The notes beneath the pieces were generated by a model. The model did not search any database, was not told the DNA's origin, and saw only the letters and a program-made list of their open reading frames with translations. From Chryseolinea soli (GTDB taxonomy: Bacteria > Bacteroidota > Bacteroidia > Cytophagales > Cyclobacteriaceae): a DNA stretch of 64,000 nucleotides. How positions within the stretch are numbered: the stretch's first letter is position 1; each line of letters opens with the position of its first letter. The stretch is taken from the NCBI RefSeq assembly GCF_003589925.1, contig NZ_CP032382.1:3348001-3412000 (forward strand), in the 5' to 3' direction. The translations under genes and the position numbers were made by a program. Of this stretch, positions 14,036-21,953 are shown one piece after another.

Positions 14036-16105
14036 GTGTTGAAGAAGCCCCTCATTCTCTCCCTATTCCTTCTTTTTTGGTCGACCTGCACAATTGCCCA
14101 GAACCTGCATTTAATAGACAGCCTATCCCGACAACTGCATTCCGCGGAAGGCAAAACCCGTTTCGAGCTTTTAAACGATGTGGCCTGGGAATACCGGTTT
14201 TCTTATCCAGACAGCACCGTATTTTACGCCCGCCAGTCCTATGAACTCGGGCAGCGTCTTAAGCTTCCTTCCGGCCTGGCCGAGCCCCTCAACTTTATCG
14301 GCGTAGCGCTCAACTACAAGGGCGACCGGATCGGCGCGTTCGACAACTATGGGAAGGCCCTGAAGGTTGCCATGGACCAAAACGACTCCATTCAAACGGC
14401 CTATTCCAACAACAACCTGGGTAGGCTTTTCTTTGAGCAGGGCCTGCTGGCACGCTCTTACGATTATTTCATCCGCGCCCTTTCCATCTTCGAAGACCTG
14501 AACGACTCCAGCGGCCTGGCCTACACCTACCAGAGCCTGGCCAACCTCTACAAATCCCAGCACGATTATCCGAAAGCGGAAAGCAATTATCTCAAAGCAA
14601 ACAAGATCAGGCTTGCCCTGGGCAATACACGCGACATCATGTCGGGCTATTCGCAAACGGCCCGGTTCTATCAAGACAACAACCAACACGACAAGGCCCT
14701 CCGCTACCTGCACCTGGCCGACTCTGCGGGGCGTGTGATAAACGATGAGATCAACCTGGCCGAGGTGCACATTTCGCTGTCGGAAAGTTTTCTCAACCGG
14801 GGCGAGCTCAACGAAGCCGAGAGCATTTGCGCCGAGGCGCTCAAGGTGATCGCGGCAAAGCGCAACATGCGCATGCTGCCCCAGGCCTACATCTCGATGG
14901 GCCAGATCAAGCTGGAGCAACGCGATCTCATCGCGGCAAAGAAATTTTTCAACCTGGGCCTCGACATCGCCAAGTCCACCAACGACATCGCCTCGAAGAT
15001 GGAGGCGCACTATTACCTTTGGAAAATATCTGAAAAAGAAAAAAACAAGCTCTCGGTGTTGACCAACCTCAACGCCTACTTGTTGCTGAAAGATTCCATC
15101 AAAGACCTGGACCTCGCGCGCCAGGTGGAGCGGCTGCAATTCGAGATCGAGATTGAGCGCAAGGAAAGGGAAAACGAGTTGCTGAAGGTGGACCAGGTGA
15201 AGACGGAAGCCATCATCAAGCAACAACGCATGTCCAACATCATTCTGGGCATCATCATCGTGGCCGTGAGTTTGCTGGGCTTTGTGCAATGGCGCAGCAG
15301 CAAGAAGCGTCGCGAGATCAACGAGAAGCTGGCGCAACAAAATCAGTTCATCCAAAACCAGCGTGAAGAGATCGTGGATCAAAACGAAAAACTCTCCCGC
15401 CGCAACCAGCAGCTGTCGGACCTCAATCACGAAAAGGATACGCTCATGAGCATTGTGGCACACGACCTCAAGTCGCCGCTCAACCGCATCAAAGGCATTA
15501 CCGACCTCATGGAGATGGAGGGCCACCTCAACAAAGACCAGCAGGACTTTGTGCGCATGACAAAAGACGCCACACAAGCGGGATTGGACCTGATCAAGGA
15601 TTTGCTCGATGTGCACATGCTGGAAGAAAGCGTGATCCTCAACCTCTCAATATTCGACATCAGCGCCTTCTTGCTGGAGAAGACCAACAACATACTGCCC
15701 GCCGCCGAAGCCAAAAGCATTCACCTGCACATCGCGAAGATCGAAAGCGTTGAAGTGCAGATGGACGCCGACTACCTGAGCCGCATTGTAGACAACCTGC
15801 TGACCAACGCCGTCAAGTTTTCAAAGCGGCAGACTTCCGTGTCGGTATCGGCAGGAAAGTCCAATGGTGAACTTTGGATCTCCATCAGCGACCAGGGGCA
15901 GGGCTTTTCCGAAAAAGACAAGCTGCAACTCTTCCAGAAATTCAAAAAGCTGAGCGCCCGTCCCACCGACGGCGAGTCGTCCAACGGGCTTGGGCTGGCC
16001 ATTGTAAAGACCCTGGTCGACCGTTTGAAAGGCAGCATTGCCCTGGAATCGGAACAGGGAAAAGGAAGCACGTTCACGATCCGGTTCCCGCTCCACAACA
16101 ATTGA
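14036..16105 (+). CDS. TPR-containing sensor histidine kinase, orphan
   Basis: 689 residues. A signal peptide (ending CTIAQ) precedes a periplasmic array of tetratricopeptide repeats (residues about 40-360; for example SYDYFIRALSIFEDL, KAESNYLKANKIRLAL). A coiled segment (RQVERLQFEIEIERKERE) leads to one membrane span near 401-420. After it come a coiled coil (QNQFIQNQREEIVDQNEKLS), a HisKA domain with the phospho-acceptor H476 (SIVAHDLKSPLNRIK) and an HATPase domain with N, G1 and G2 boxes (DNLLTNAVKF, DQGQGFSEKD, NGLGLAIVKTL). No response regulator is adjacent, so the partner is encoded elsewhere. Start is a GTG at 14036; the next codon is a TTG. Stimulus unknown. Confidence 0.92.
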   Translation: MLKKPLILSLFLLFWSTCTIAQNLHLIDSLSRQLHSAEGKTRFELLNDVAWEYRFSYPDSTVFYARQSYELGQRLKLPSGLAEPLNFIGVALNYKGDRIGAFDNYGKALKVAMDQNDSIQTAYSNNNLGRLFFEQGLLARSYDYFIRALSIFEDLNDSSGLAYTYQSLANLYKSQHDYPKAESNYLKANKIRLALGNTRDIMSGYSQTARFYQDNNQHDKALRYLHLADSAGRVINDEINLAEVHISLSESFLNRGELNEAESICAEALKVIAAKRNMRMLPQAYISMGQIKLEQRDLIAAKKFFNLGLDIAKSTNDIASKMEAHYYLWKISEKEKNKLSVLTNLNAYLLLKDSIKDLDLARQVERLQFEIEIERKERENELLKVDQVKTEAIIKQQRMSNIILGIIIVAVSLLGFVQWRSSKKRREINEKLAQQNQFIQNQREEIVDQNEKLSRRNQQLSDLNHEKDTLMSIVAHDLKSPLNRIKGITDLMEMEGHLNKDQQDFVRMTKDATQAGLDLIKDLLDVHMLEESVILNLSIFDISAFLLEKTNNILPAAEAKSIHLHIAKIESVEVQMDADYLSRIVDNLLTNAVKFSKRQTSVSVSAGKSNGELWISISDQGQGFSEKDKLQLFQKFKKLSARPTDGESSNGLGLAIVKTLVDRLKGSIALESEQGKGSTFTIRFPLHNN

Positions 16106-16241
16106 TTTAGTGATTTGGGATGGACCCTTTTGTGGGATTCCCGACGGATTGCGGTTTGCACCCGCTCAAAAAAAGCATTTTCCTCCATTAAACCTCCATC
16201 CAAGATCTCTGTCTAAAGGGCCAAATCAAACACATTGGAAG

Positions 16242-16568
16242 ATGAAAAAGGTGATGGCTCTTTTTGCTTTTGTAGCAGTTGTCGGTTTGTATCACGCCCA
16301 AGCCCAGGTGGCTACGCCCGGGGTCGATCAGCGGGAGGCTTTGCAGCGGGAACGCATCCGCAGCGGCGCCGCCAGTGGTGAACTCACCCGCCGGGAGACG
16401 GCCCAAGCGCGCCACGATCAACGCAACATCCGCCGCACCGAACGCCGGGCAAAAGCGGATGGCGAAGTGACGCGCCGCGAACGGGCGCAGATTGAGCATA
16501 AACAAAATCGCGCCAGCCGCCAGTTGCGACGCAACAAACACGACGCACAGGTGCGTCCGGGTGCATGA
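16242..16568 (+). CDS. Small exported arginine-rich protein of unknown function
   Basis: 108 residues from the ATG at 16242. Residues 1-21 form a signal peptide ending HAQAQ. The mature part is a highly charged helical protein with two near-repeats: SGELTRRETAQARHDQRNIR and DGEVTRRERAQIEHKQNRAS, about 30 residues apart, each followed by RRTER or RQLRR. Such short periplasmic proteins occur widely in Bacteroidota but I know no assigned role. The upstream frame is open without a start of its own and is not part of the gene. It faces the convergent gene 16571-17548 with only two bases between stops. Confidence 0.75.
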   Translation: MKKVMALFAFVAVVGLYHAQAQVATPGVDQREALQRERIRSGAASGELTRRETAQARHDQRNIRRTERRAKADGEVTRRERAQIEHKQNRASRQLRRNKHDAQVRPGA

Positions 16569-16570
16569 TC

Positions 16571-17548
16571 TTATTTTCCGCCGGCGCGTGCAATGAAGTC
16601 ATTCAAGATGCTTTTCAAGCGCCGGCGCGAAACATCCTGTTCGTATTTGGCTTCGCGGTAGGATTTGGTGAGCGTTTCCAGCTCGGGTGATGATTTCGCG
16701 TAGAGCATCCGTTGCATAAACTCATCGGCATACCAATATGAATTTTCCGGAAGATTTTTCAGGGAGCGAAACATGTATTGATAGACGTCGTCGCTCTCTT
16801 TGCCAACATACACCAGGTCGATGAGACCGAGGTTATTGTATTCGGTTTCTGTACTGGCGAGCAAGGCGGTGCGGAGGCGTTCTTTTTGCTCGGGGCTGAG
16901 GAGGAAACGGAAAAATTCAAAGGGGCTTCGGGCATAGTAAGACATGAAGTCGCTTTCGGGCGAAAGCTCGTAAACACCTTCCCAGCGCGTGGCCTCATTT
17001 TCGGCGCATCGCACCAGCCATTCCACGGTTTCCATATATTTATCAAGCCCGTCGGGATGGGTCATGATGCGCTGCATTTCCTGGATGCGCTTTTTGTAGA
17101 CCTCGATTTGTGGAAGCTCCAGCGTTTTGGCGCCATAGGAAGGCGTGTGGGTGTAGTATTCGCCGCTTTCATTTTTCTTCAGAAACAAAAGCACCTCCGT
17201 GCCAACCTTAAATTGGTCGGGCGCGGGGCGAACCATAAAGGGTTCGAACGATAACTCAATGATGGATTCCTGTATTTCCCCTTGCAACATTTCCCGCACC
17301 AGGATGCGCGCGATCGAATAGTCGACGGAATAGCCTTTCTGAAAATATTCCTGGAGCGAGAGTCTTCCGGTGGCCGAATCGGGTTGCTGCTCATTGGTGT
17401 TTTCCAGGATGTCGCGGATGTCCATGACGTATCCCACCAGGATATAGTCACTTTCGATCACCAACGTGCGCAGGGGTGCCGGGCTGATAGGGTAAGAGAA
17501 CGCGGATAAGCCAACCAGAACAAAGCATGCGATCAAAAGACGTTTCAT
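16571..17548 (-). CDS. Exported protein of unknown function
   Basis: 325 residues from the ATG at 17548 (MKRLLIACFVLVGLSAFSYP), a clear signal peptide; an upstream in-frame ATG at 17602 would bury it and is rejected. The mature protein has an N-terminal beta-rich part (LRTLVIESDYILVGYVMDI; QESIIELSFEPFMVRP; FKVGTEVLLFLKKNESGEYY), resembling domains that describe a signalling or cost value of a secreted product, followed by a helical C-terminal half (residues about 165-320). I do not recognise the family. It is convergent with the small Arg-rich gene and preceded by a structured spacer. Confidence 0.7.
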   Translation of the reverse strand: MKRLLIACFVLVGLSAFSYPISPAPLRTLVIESDYILVGYVMDIRDILENTNEQQPDSATGRLSLQEYFQKGYSVDYSIARILVREMLQGEIQESIIELSFEPFMVRPAPDQFKVGTEVLLFLKKNESGEYYTHTPSYGAKTLELPQIEVYKKRIQEMQRIMTHPDGLDKYMETVEWLVRCAENEATRWEGVYELSPESDFMSYYARSPFEFFRFLLSPEQKERLRTALLASTETEYNNLGLIDLVYVGKESDDVYQYMFRSLKNLPENSYWYADEFMQRMLYAKSSPELETLTKSYREAKYEQDVSRRRLKSILNDFIARAGGK

Positions 17549-17717
17549 AAGAAAACAGTTAAGGTGATCGTAAAAATGCCATTCACGCGAAAACAACGCC
17601 AAAAATCATTCCATCCCTGTAGTCAATCCCGGAGGAGGGGAAAAGTCACGGTAGCGGTAGGGAATTTAGGAGATATCTCTATCCGGAGCAACCGGAACTC
17701 GATAAAAGGGTAGGGCT

Positions 17718-17785
17718 GGGGTGGAGCAAATGCCCGGGCTCCATCCCATTTCCGGCCAAAATCTGTCCAGCACCTGCCCTGGACA
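17718..17785. other. Two adjacent stem-loops in the 17549-17829 spacer
   Basis: Stem 1: 17718-17727 with 17738-17747, ten pairs including one G-T (GGGGTGGAGC/GCTCCATCCC), 10-base loop. Stem 2: 17764-17770 with 17779-17785, seven perfect pairs (TGTCCAG/CTGGACA), 8-base loop. Neither is followed by a T run on either strand, so neither is a standard terminator. They lie downstream of the small PLDc_N gene (minus strand) and upstream of the 17548 start. Confidence 0.5.
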
Positions 17786-17829
17786 CCGGTGTTTCCGGGG
17801 CCAGGCAAGGCTGAAATTTTGGCGTCGAT

Positions 17830-17994
17830 TTATTTTTTGCCGATCACGTAATAGAAAATCGGTCCCAGCACGGGCAGAAATACGACGGCAATGATCCACA
17901 ATATTTTCTTTTCGTTGTCTTTATTGCTTCGCAGGATGTCGAGGATCACAACAACATCGAGGATGAGAATGAGGAGAGATATCAGGCGTGCCAT
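17830..17994 (-). CDS. Small two-helix membrane protein, PLDc_N domain
   Basis: 54 residues, read directly from the sequence. It has two hydrophobic spans (ARLISLLILILDVVVILDIL and ILWIIAVVFLPVLGPIFYYV) separated by a charged loop (RSNKDNEKK), and ends IGKK. This matches the phospholipase_D-nuclease N-terminal (PLDc_N) family of stand-alone small membrane proteins: the W-I-x-x-V-x-x-x-P-x-x-G-P-x-x-Y motif in helix 2 is the family signature. Role unknown; in longer proteins the domain precedes cardiolipin-synthase catalytic domains, which are absent here. It starts nine bases after the OmpA-type gene stop (18004) and is probably co-transcribed with it. Confidence 0.75.
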   Translation of the reverse strand: MARLISLLILILDVVVILDILRSNKDNEKKILWIIAVVFLPVLGPIFYYVIGKK

Positions 17995-18003
17995 AGGTAA
18001 GGT

Positions 18004-18957
18004 TTAGTTTGATTCCAGGATTTTGAAAAGTTCGTCGAGATTGGGGGTGATGATGATCTCCGTGCGGCGGTTTTTCTGTTTGTTTTGCGGTGTGTCGTTG
18101 GCGGCCAGCGGCATGTATTCGCCGCGGCCCGACGGTGTCACCTGTTGGGCGCTCACACCCGCTTTGGTCAGGATCTTGGTGATGGCCGTGGCGCGCATCA
18201 CGCTGAGGTCCCAGTTGTCGTTCATGTACTGCGATTTTTTGGAAATGGGCACATTGTCGGTGTGACCTTCCACCAGGATGTTGATGTCTTTTTGATCTTT
18301 GATGGCCTTGGCCAATTGTTGCAGTGCCGTAACCCCTTTGCTGTCGACTTCAATGCTTCCGGAGCCAAAGAGAAGTTGTTCGGCCAGGGATACATATACT
18401 TTGCCATTCTTCACCTTGACGGTGATGTCGCCTTCCTTGAAGTTGAGCAACGCGCCGGTGATCTTGTTCTTCAGATCTTGCACGGCTTTGTCTTTAGCGG
18501 CCAACACCTGTTCCAGTTCTTTTACTTTTTTCTCGCGTTCGGCAAGTCCTACACTCAGCGAGTCGTTGAGCTTGCGGGTTTGTTCGAGGTTTTGCTGGAT
18601 GGCCAGCAGTTGTTCTTGTTGTTGGGTGAGGTCGCGGTTCAGCTTGCCGCTGCTCGTCATCAGGTTTTTATAGGTGGTGTTCAGCTGATGGTGTTCTTTC
18701 TCCAAAGCCCCCAGCCGTTGTGAAGTGTTTCGTTGGTCGATACCCAGGTTGGTGGTGTCTTCCTTCAGCCGCGCAAGTTTGTCGTTGAGATCTTTGATGT
18801 CGGCATTGGCTTTGTCGAGCGCCGTGGCGCGATCGGAGAGGTCGGCATCGGTTTGTATTTTTTGTGCCAACAACGCATCGTATTTCTTTTTGGAAACGAT
18901 GCACGATGAAAACAGGGAGCACAACAAGAGACCGAATAGAATTTTGTTCAGGAACAT
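18004..18957 (-). CDS. OmpA-family lipoprotein with coiled-coil domain
   Basis: 317 residues. Lipoprotein signal peptide (LFSSC, cysteine about residue 19), then a long coiled coil (residues about 25-165; QTDADLSDRATALDKANADI, LTQQQEQLLAIQQNLEQTR). A C-terminal OmpA domain carries the peptidoglycan-binding signature (NILVEGHTDNVPISKK and LSVMRATAITKILTKAGV, then GRGEYMPLAANDT and KNRRTEIIITP). It is expected to be outer-membrane anchored by lipid and to bind peptidoglycan, with the coil as a spacer. The related Pal proteins are shorter and lack the coil. It precedes the small PLDc_N gene by nine bases and is divergent from the 19231 lipoprotein gene. Confidence 0.9.
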   Translation of the reverse strand: MFLNKILFGLLLCSLFSSCIVSKKKYDALLAQKIQTDADLSDRATALDKANADIKDLNDKLARLKEDTTNLGIDQRNTSQRLGALEKEHHQLNTTYKNLMTSSGKLNRDLTQQQEQLLAIQQNLEQTRKLNDSLSVGLAEREKKVKELEQVLAAKDKAVQDLKNKITGALLNFKEGDITVKVKNGKVYVSLAEQLLFGSGSIEVDSKGVTALQQLAKAIKDQKDINILVEGHTDNVPISKKSQYMNDNWDLSVMRATAITKILTKAGVSAQQVTPSGRGEYMPLAANDTPQNKQKNRRTEIIITPNLDELFKILESN

Positions 18958-19230
18958 ACGGATCGCAGAGATTATAGTTATAGGTGGTTTAAGTTCATTC
19001 GTACGCTGGACGGAGTCTTTCCTACGCGAGGCGGAGCAAAAATTATAGAGTCTTCACAACCTTTTACAAGCGTCCCGTGTCTCGCCCCGTGCATGAAATT
19101 ATTTTCAATTTTTTTGCAACCCTTTCCTTTGGCATCGCCGTATAAGCCCCTATTGATTTTTTCGATATGCATATCCGGAAAGTGCAACAACACGAAAGTA
19201 AAAACAAAACTCACAAATCGTAAATTTTTT

Positions 19231-20316
19231 ATGACCCTTACCCAAAAGACTCTCTCCATTTTTTCTTTCTCACTGCTGGTGGGCCTCTCGGCCTGCAACA
19301 AAGACGACGATCAGGTCAGTCAGCCCTCGAAGGAGGATGCGAAAACGAAGATCTCGCAATTCAACACCGATGCAAAGACCGATCTGCAAGACCTGTCCAG
19401 CGCCCAAGGTTTCAAGGCCGTGAAAGATTTCTTCGACCTCACGTCTTCCGACGATCCCTTCGGTCGCGCAGCAGAACAGAACTCCAAACATTTCTTCCGC
19501 GATAAAGGCAAAGCGTTCCGTTCTGTGTTCGCCACAGCGAAGGCAGCGACCGGCCGCACACAAGGCGATGAACCTTTTGACTTCGAGGCCAACACCGGCG
19601 TATATGCCTGGAACTCGGAGAATGAAGAATTTCAGAGAACCGCCGACGCCAGCACCATCCGCATTCAATTCCCCACCGAAGGCTCAGCCACCAACGACGC
19701 CGAGCTTAAACTATCGGCTTATACTGAAGTGGAGGTTTACGACGAAGAAAATCAGCAATATTTTTACCAACCCGAGGAACTGAAAGCCGAGCTGTTTGTC
19801 AGCAACGAAAAACTAGCAGCGCTCAACCTCGCGATGACCTGGGATGACTACGGCTTTCCTTTAACGGCCGACATCAGCGCCCTGGCAAAACCTTTCACCA
19901 TCACTGTTGGGTTCGATGTTGCCGGCAGCACCACGTCCACCCTGGCCATCGCATTGTCGGGCGATCAAACGACACTGGTGAGCACACAAGTGACGGCCAC
20001 CTACAAAGACAACACCAAGTCGGAAGAAAGTTTGAAAAAGATCGATGGCTTTGTGCAGGTGAGAAACCTCAAGCTGGAAGGCACCATCGACGTGGAGGCC
20101 GCTAACCAATCGCAAGTGAATTGGAACAATATCGTGAAGCTCGTGCTGAAGGCCAACAATGAAAAGATAGGCGATATTGTGATCGTAGATGAAAACGAAA
20201 AACCGGTAGCCTACCTGCAGTACGCAGACGGCTCAAAAGAAAAACTCGAAACGGTTCTGAAGCCCGTGTTGGATGAGGTGGATGCACTGCGTGGCGACCT
20301 GGAGGTCAACGGCTGA
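19231..20316 (+). CDS. Lipoprotein of unknown function
   Basis: 361 residues from the ATG at 19231, which opens a lipoprotein signal peptide (MTLTQKTLSIFSFSLLVGLS then AC with NKDDD after the cysteine). An upstream in-frame ATG at 19093 would add 46 residues before this signal and is rejected. The Asp residues just after the lipidated cysteine are common in Bacteroidota lipoproteins. The body is mixed: helical about 40-130, then beta-strand segments (AELKLSAYTEVEVYDEENQ, PFTITVGFDVAGSTTSTLAI, IVDENEKPVAYLQYADGS). No family recognised. A clear terminator follows at 20340. Probably a monocistronic unit. Confidence 0.8.
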   Translation: MTLTQKTLSIFSFSLLVGLSACNKDDDQVSQPSKEDAKTKISQFNTDAKTDLQDLSSAQGFKAVKDFFDLTSSDDPFGRAAEQNSKHFFRDKGKAFRSVFATAKAATGRTQGDEPFDFEANTGVYAWNSENEEFQRTADASTIRIQFPTEGSATNDAELKLSAYTEVEVYDEENQQYFYQPEELKAELFVSNEKLAALNLAMTWDDYGFPLTADISALAKPFTITVGFDVAGSTTSTLAIALSGDQTTLVSTQVTATYKDNTKSEESLKKIDGFVQVRNLKLEGTIDVEAANQSQVNWNNIVKLVLKANNEKIGDIVIVDENEKPVAYLQYADGSKEKLETVLKPVLDEVDALRGDLEVNG

Positions 20317-20339
20317 TCGGCATGTGTTCAAGTTTAGGA

Positions 20340-20366
20340 GGCTGTCTCACAAGGACAGCCTTTTTT
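20340..20366 (+). terminator. Rho-independent terminator
   Basis: Perfect 7-bp stem GGCTGTC (20340-20346) and GACAGCC (20354-20360) with a 7-base loop, followed directly by six T. It lies 24 bases after the stop of the lipoprotein gene 19231-20316. Confidence 0.9.
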
Positions 20367-20542
20367 GTGTCGATGAAATTTTGCGAGACGTTTAAAAACG
20401 CTGTCACCCTTACATGACACGCTGGATTTTAAGATGATGGCCGGATCAACTTCCGGAGAAATGTCTCTCCAGCCGTCCATATATACTGGCGAAAAGGAAG
20501 TGTGTAAAATCATTATCTTTAAGGAAGCACCTGGCCGTATCT

Positions 20543-21052
20543 ATGACAAAGAAAATAATCATTCCTTATTTTCCCGTAGGACTTAAGCTCTTTTCACCGG
20601 TCTTGTTTTTTGCCGGTTTATACGTGCTTGCGATCGGACATCCGCTGTGGGGCGTAGTGCTGATCTTGCTAACAGCCATTATTCTCACCACGCGTTACGT
20701 CACAGCGATCGATCTGGAAAAGAAAGTGTATGATGACTATCTGTCCATGCTCGGCATTCCTTTTAGCAAGGAAACCAAAAAGTTCAACGCCTTGGATCGC
20801 ATCGTGATCACCAAAGCCAACTTTGCCCAACACGTGCAAAGCCGGATCCAATCCCACGACATGAACTGGTCGGACTACACGGCCACGCTGGTCTTCGACG
20901 ACGGTGGGACGCTTGATCTGGTGACGCGAAACGACAAGAAAGAACTGTTGCTCGGCGTAAAGGACTTTGCCGGCTTTTTAAAAGTTGGTGTTGAAGATCA
21001 TTCCACAAGTCATCATTACTGGGTAGACTTTTCCCAGGTCACAAAAGACTAA
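20543..21052 (+). CDS. Membrane protein of unknown function with PH-like C-terminal part
   Basis: 169 residues. Two adjacent hydrophobic spans (residues about 12-30 and 32-50; LFSPVLFFAGLYVLAIG and WGVVLILLTAIILTT) are followed by a soluble beta-rich segment (YVTAIDLEKKVYDDYLSMLG, KFNALDRIVITKAN, YTATLVFDDGGTLDLVTR, KKELLLGVKDFAGFLKVGV). The hairpin-pair topology plus beta domain resembles small bacterial PH-domain membrane proteins, but I only infer this. A TATCTTTA at 20514 resembles the -7 promoter element. It ends 22 bases before the sugar isomerase-like gene and may be co-transcribed. Confidence 0.7.
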   Translation: MTKKIIIPYFPVGLKLFSPVLFFAGLYVLAIGHPLWGVVLILLTAIILTTRYVTAIDLEKKVYDDYLSMLGIPFSKETKKFNALDRIVITKANFAQHVQSRIQSHDMNWSDYTATLVFDDGGTLDLVTRNDKKELLLGVKDFAGFLKVGVEDHSTSHHYWVDFSQVTKD

Positions 21053-21074
21053 ACAAATCTCCATCCCCTATAGC

Positions 21075-21923
21075 ATGAAAAAAAGTTTGATTATCCTGCT
21101 CCTTGCTTCCGCGACTTTCGGCGCCGTTGCGCAGCGCTTTGGCAAAACGTTGAAGAACACACCGGGCATTGTTTCCTACACCTATCGCAACAGCTTTCAG
21201 AAAGACGTAGCCCTCACGCTCGACACGATCAAGGCGTTGGGCATTACCGACATTGAATTTTCGAACCTGTTTGGCAAAACGGCCGCAGAGCTCCGCGCCC
21301 TGCTCGACGCCCGGGGCTTGCACTGCTCTTCGTTTGGTGTGAGCTACGACGACCTGAACAACAAAACCCGCGAGGTGGGCAACAACGCCAAAACATTGGG
21401 AGCTTCGTTTGTGCGGGTGGCGTGGATCCCACACGAAGGAAAAACGGTGGATGCCGTCTTAATCAAAAAAGCAGCCGACGATTTTAATGCGGCCGGCAAA
21501 ATCCTGAAGGAAGAATTCAACCTCAGTTTCTGCTATCACAACCACGGCTATGAATTTGTGTCCTATGAAAAAGGTACGTTGTTCGACTACCTGGTGGCGA
21601 ACACCAACCCGGCCTACGTGAACTTTGAATTGGATATCCTCTGGGCCTTTCACCCCGGTCAGGACCCGGCGCAGCTGTTGAAGAAATATGGCAAGCGGCT
21701 CAAGCTCATGCATGTGAAAGACTTGCGCAAAGGCGTGAAAGGCGATTTTACGGGCGGCACCTCGCAGGAGAACGACGTCGCCCTCGGCACCGGTCAGATC
21801 AACATTGCCGAGGTGATCAAGGCAGCGCAGCAATCGGCCATCGAGCACTATTACATTGAAGATGAAAGCAGCGCTGTGAAGACGCAAGTTCCCCAAAGCC
21901 TGAAATACCTGAAGTCCCTCTAA
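21075..21923 (+). CDS. Exported sugar phosphate isomerase/epimerase-like TIM-barrel protein
   Basis: 282 residues with a signal peptide (MKKSLIILLLASATFGAVAQ). The fold is the xylose-isomerase/AP-endonuclease-2 TIM barrel: DTIKALGITDIEFSNLF, LHCSSFGVSYDDL, FCYHNHGYEF with a metal-ligand His-x-His motif, NFELDILWAFHPGQDP with the Asp ligand, LKLMHVKDLRKGV and HYYIEDESSAV with the terminal Glu. Divalent metal and a sugar or keto-sugar substrate are expected. Secreted members are common in Bacteroidota carbohydrate loci, and some act on 3-keto-glycosides. It lies 31 bases before an acetylxylan-esterase-like gene, suggesting a shared carbohydrate role. Confidence 0.85.
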   Translation: MKKSLIILLLASATFGAVAQRFGKTLKNTPGIVSYTYRNSFQKDVALTLDTIKALGITDIEFSNLFGKTAAELRALLDARGLHCSSFGVSYDDLNNKTREVGNNAKTLGASFVRVAWIPHEGKTVDAVLIKKAADDFNAAGKILKEEFNLSFCYHNHGYEFVSYEKGTLFDYLVANTNPAYVNFELDILWAFHPGQDPAQLLKKYGKRLKLMHVKDLRKGVKGDFTGGTSQENDVALGTGQINIAEVIKAAQQSAIEHYYIEDESSAVKTQVPQSLKYLKSL

Positions 21924-21953
21924 TCATCCATCCCAGACCAACACATATCCGCT

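Noticed and set aside
17557..17567. TTAAGGTGATC upstream of the 17548 gene, identical to 11 bases at 47411
   Set aside because: An 11-base match is expected by chance many times in 64 kb, and no second half-site lies 11 bases away.
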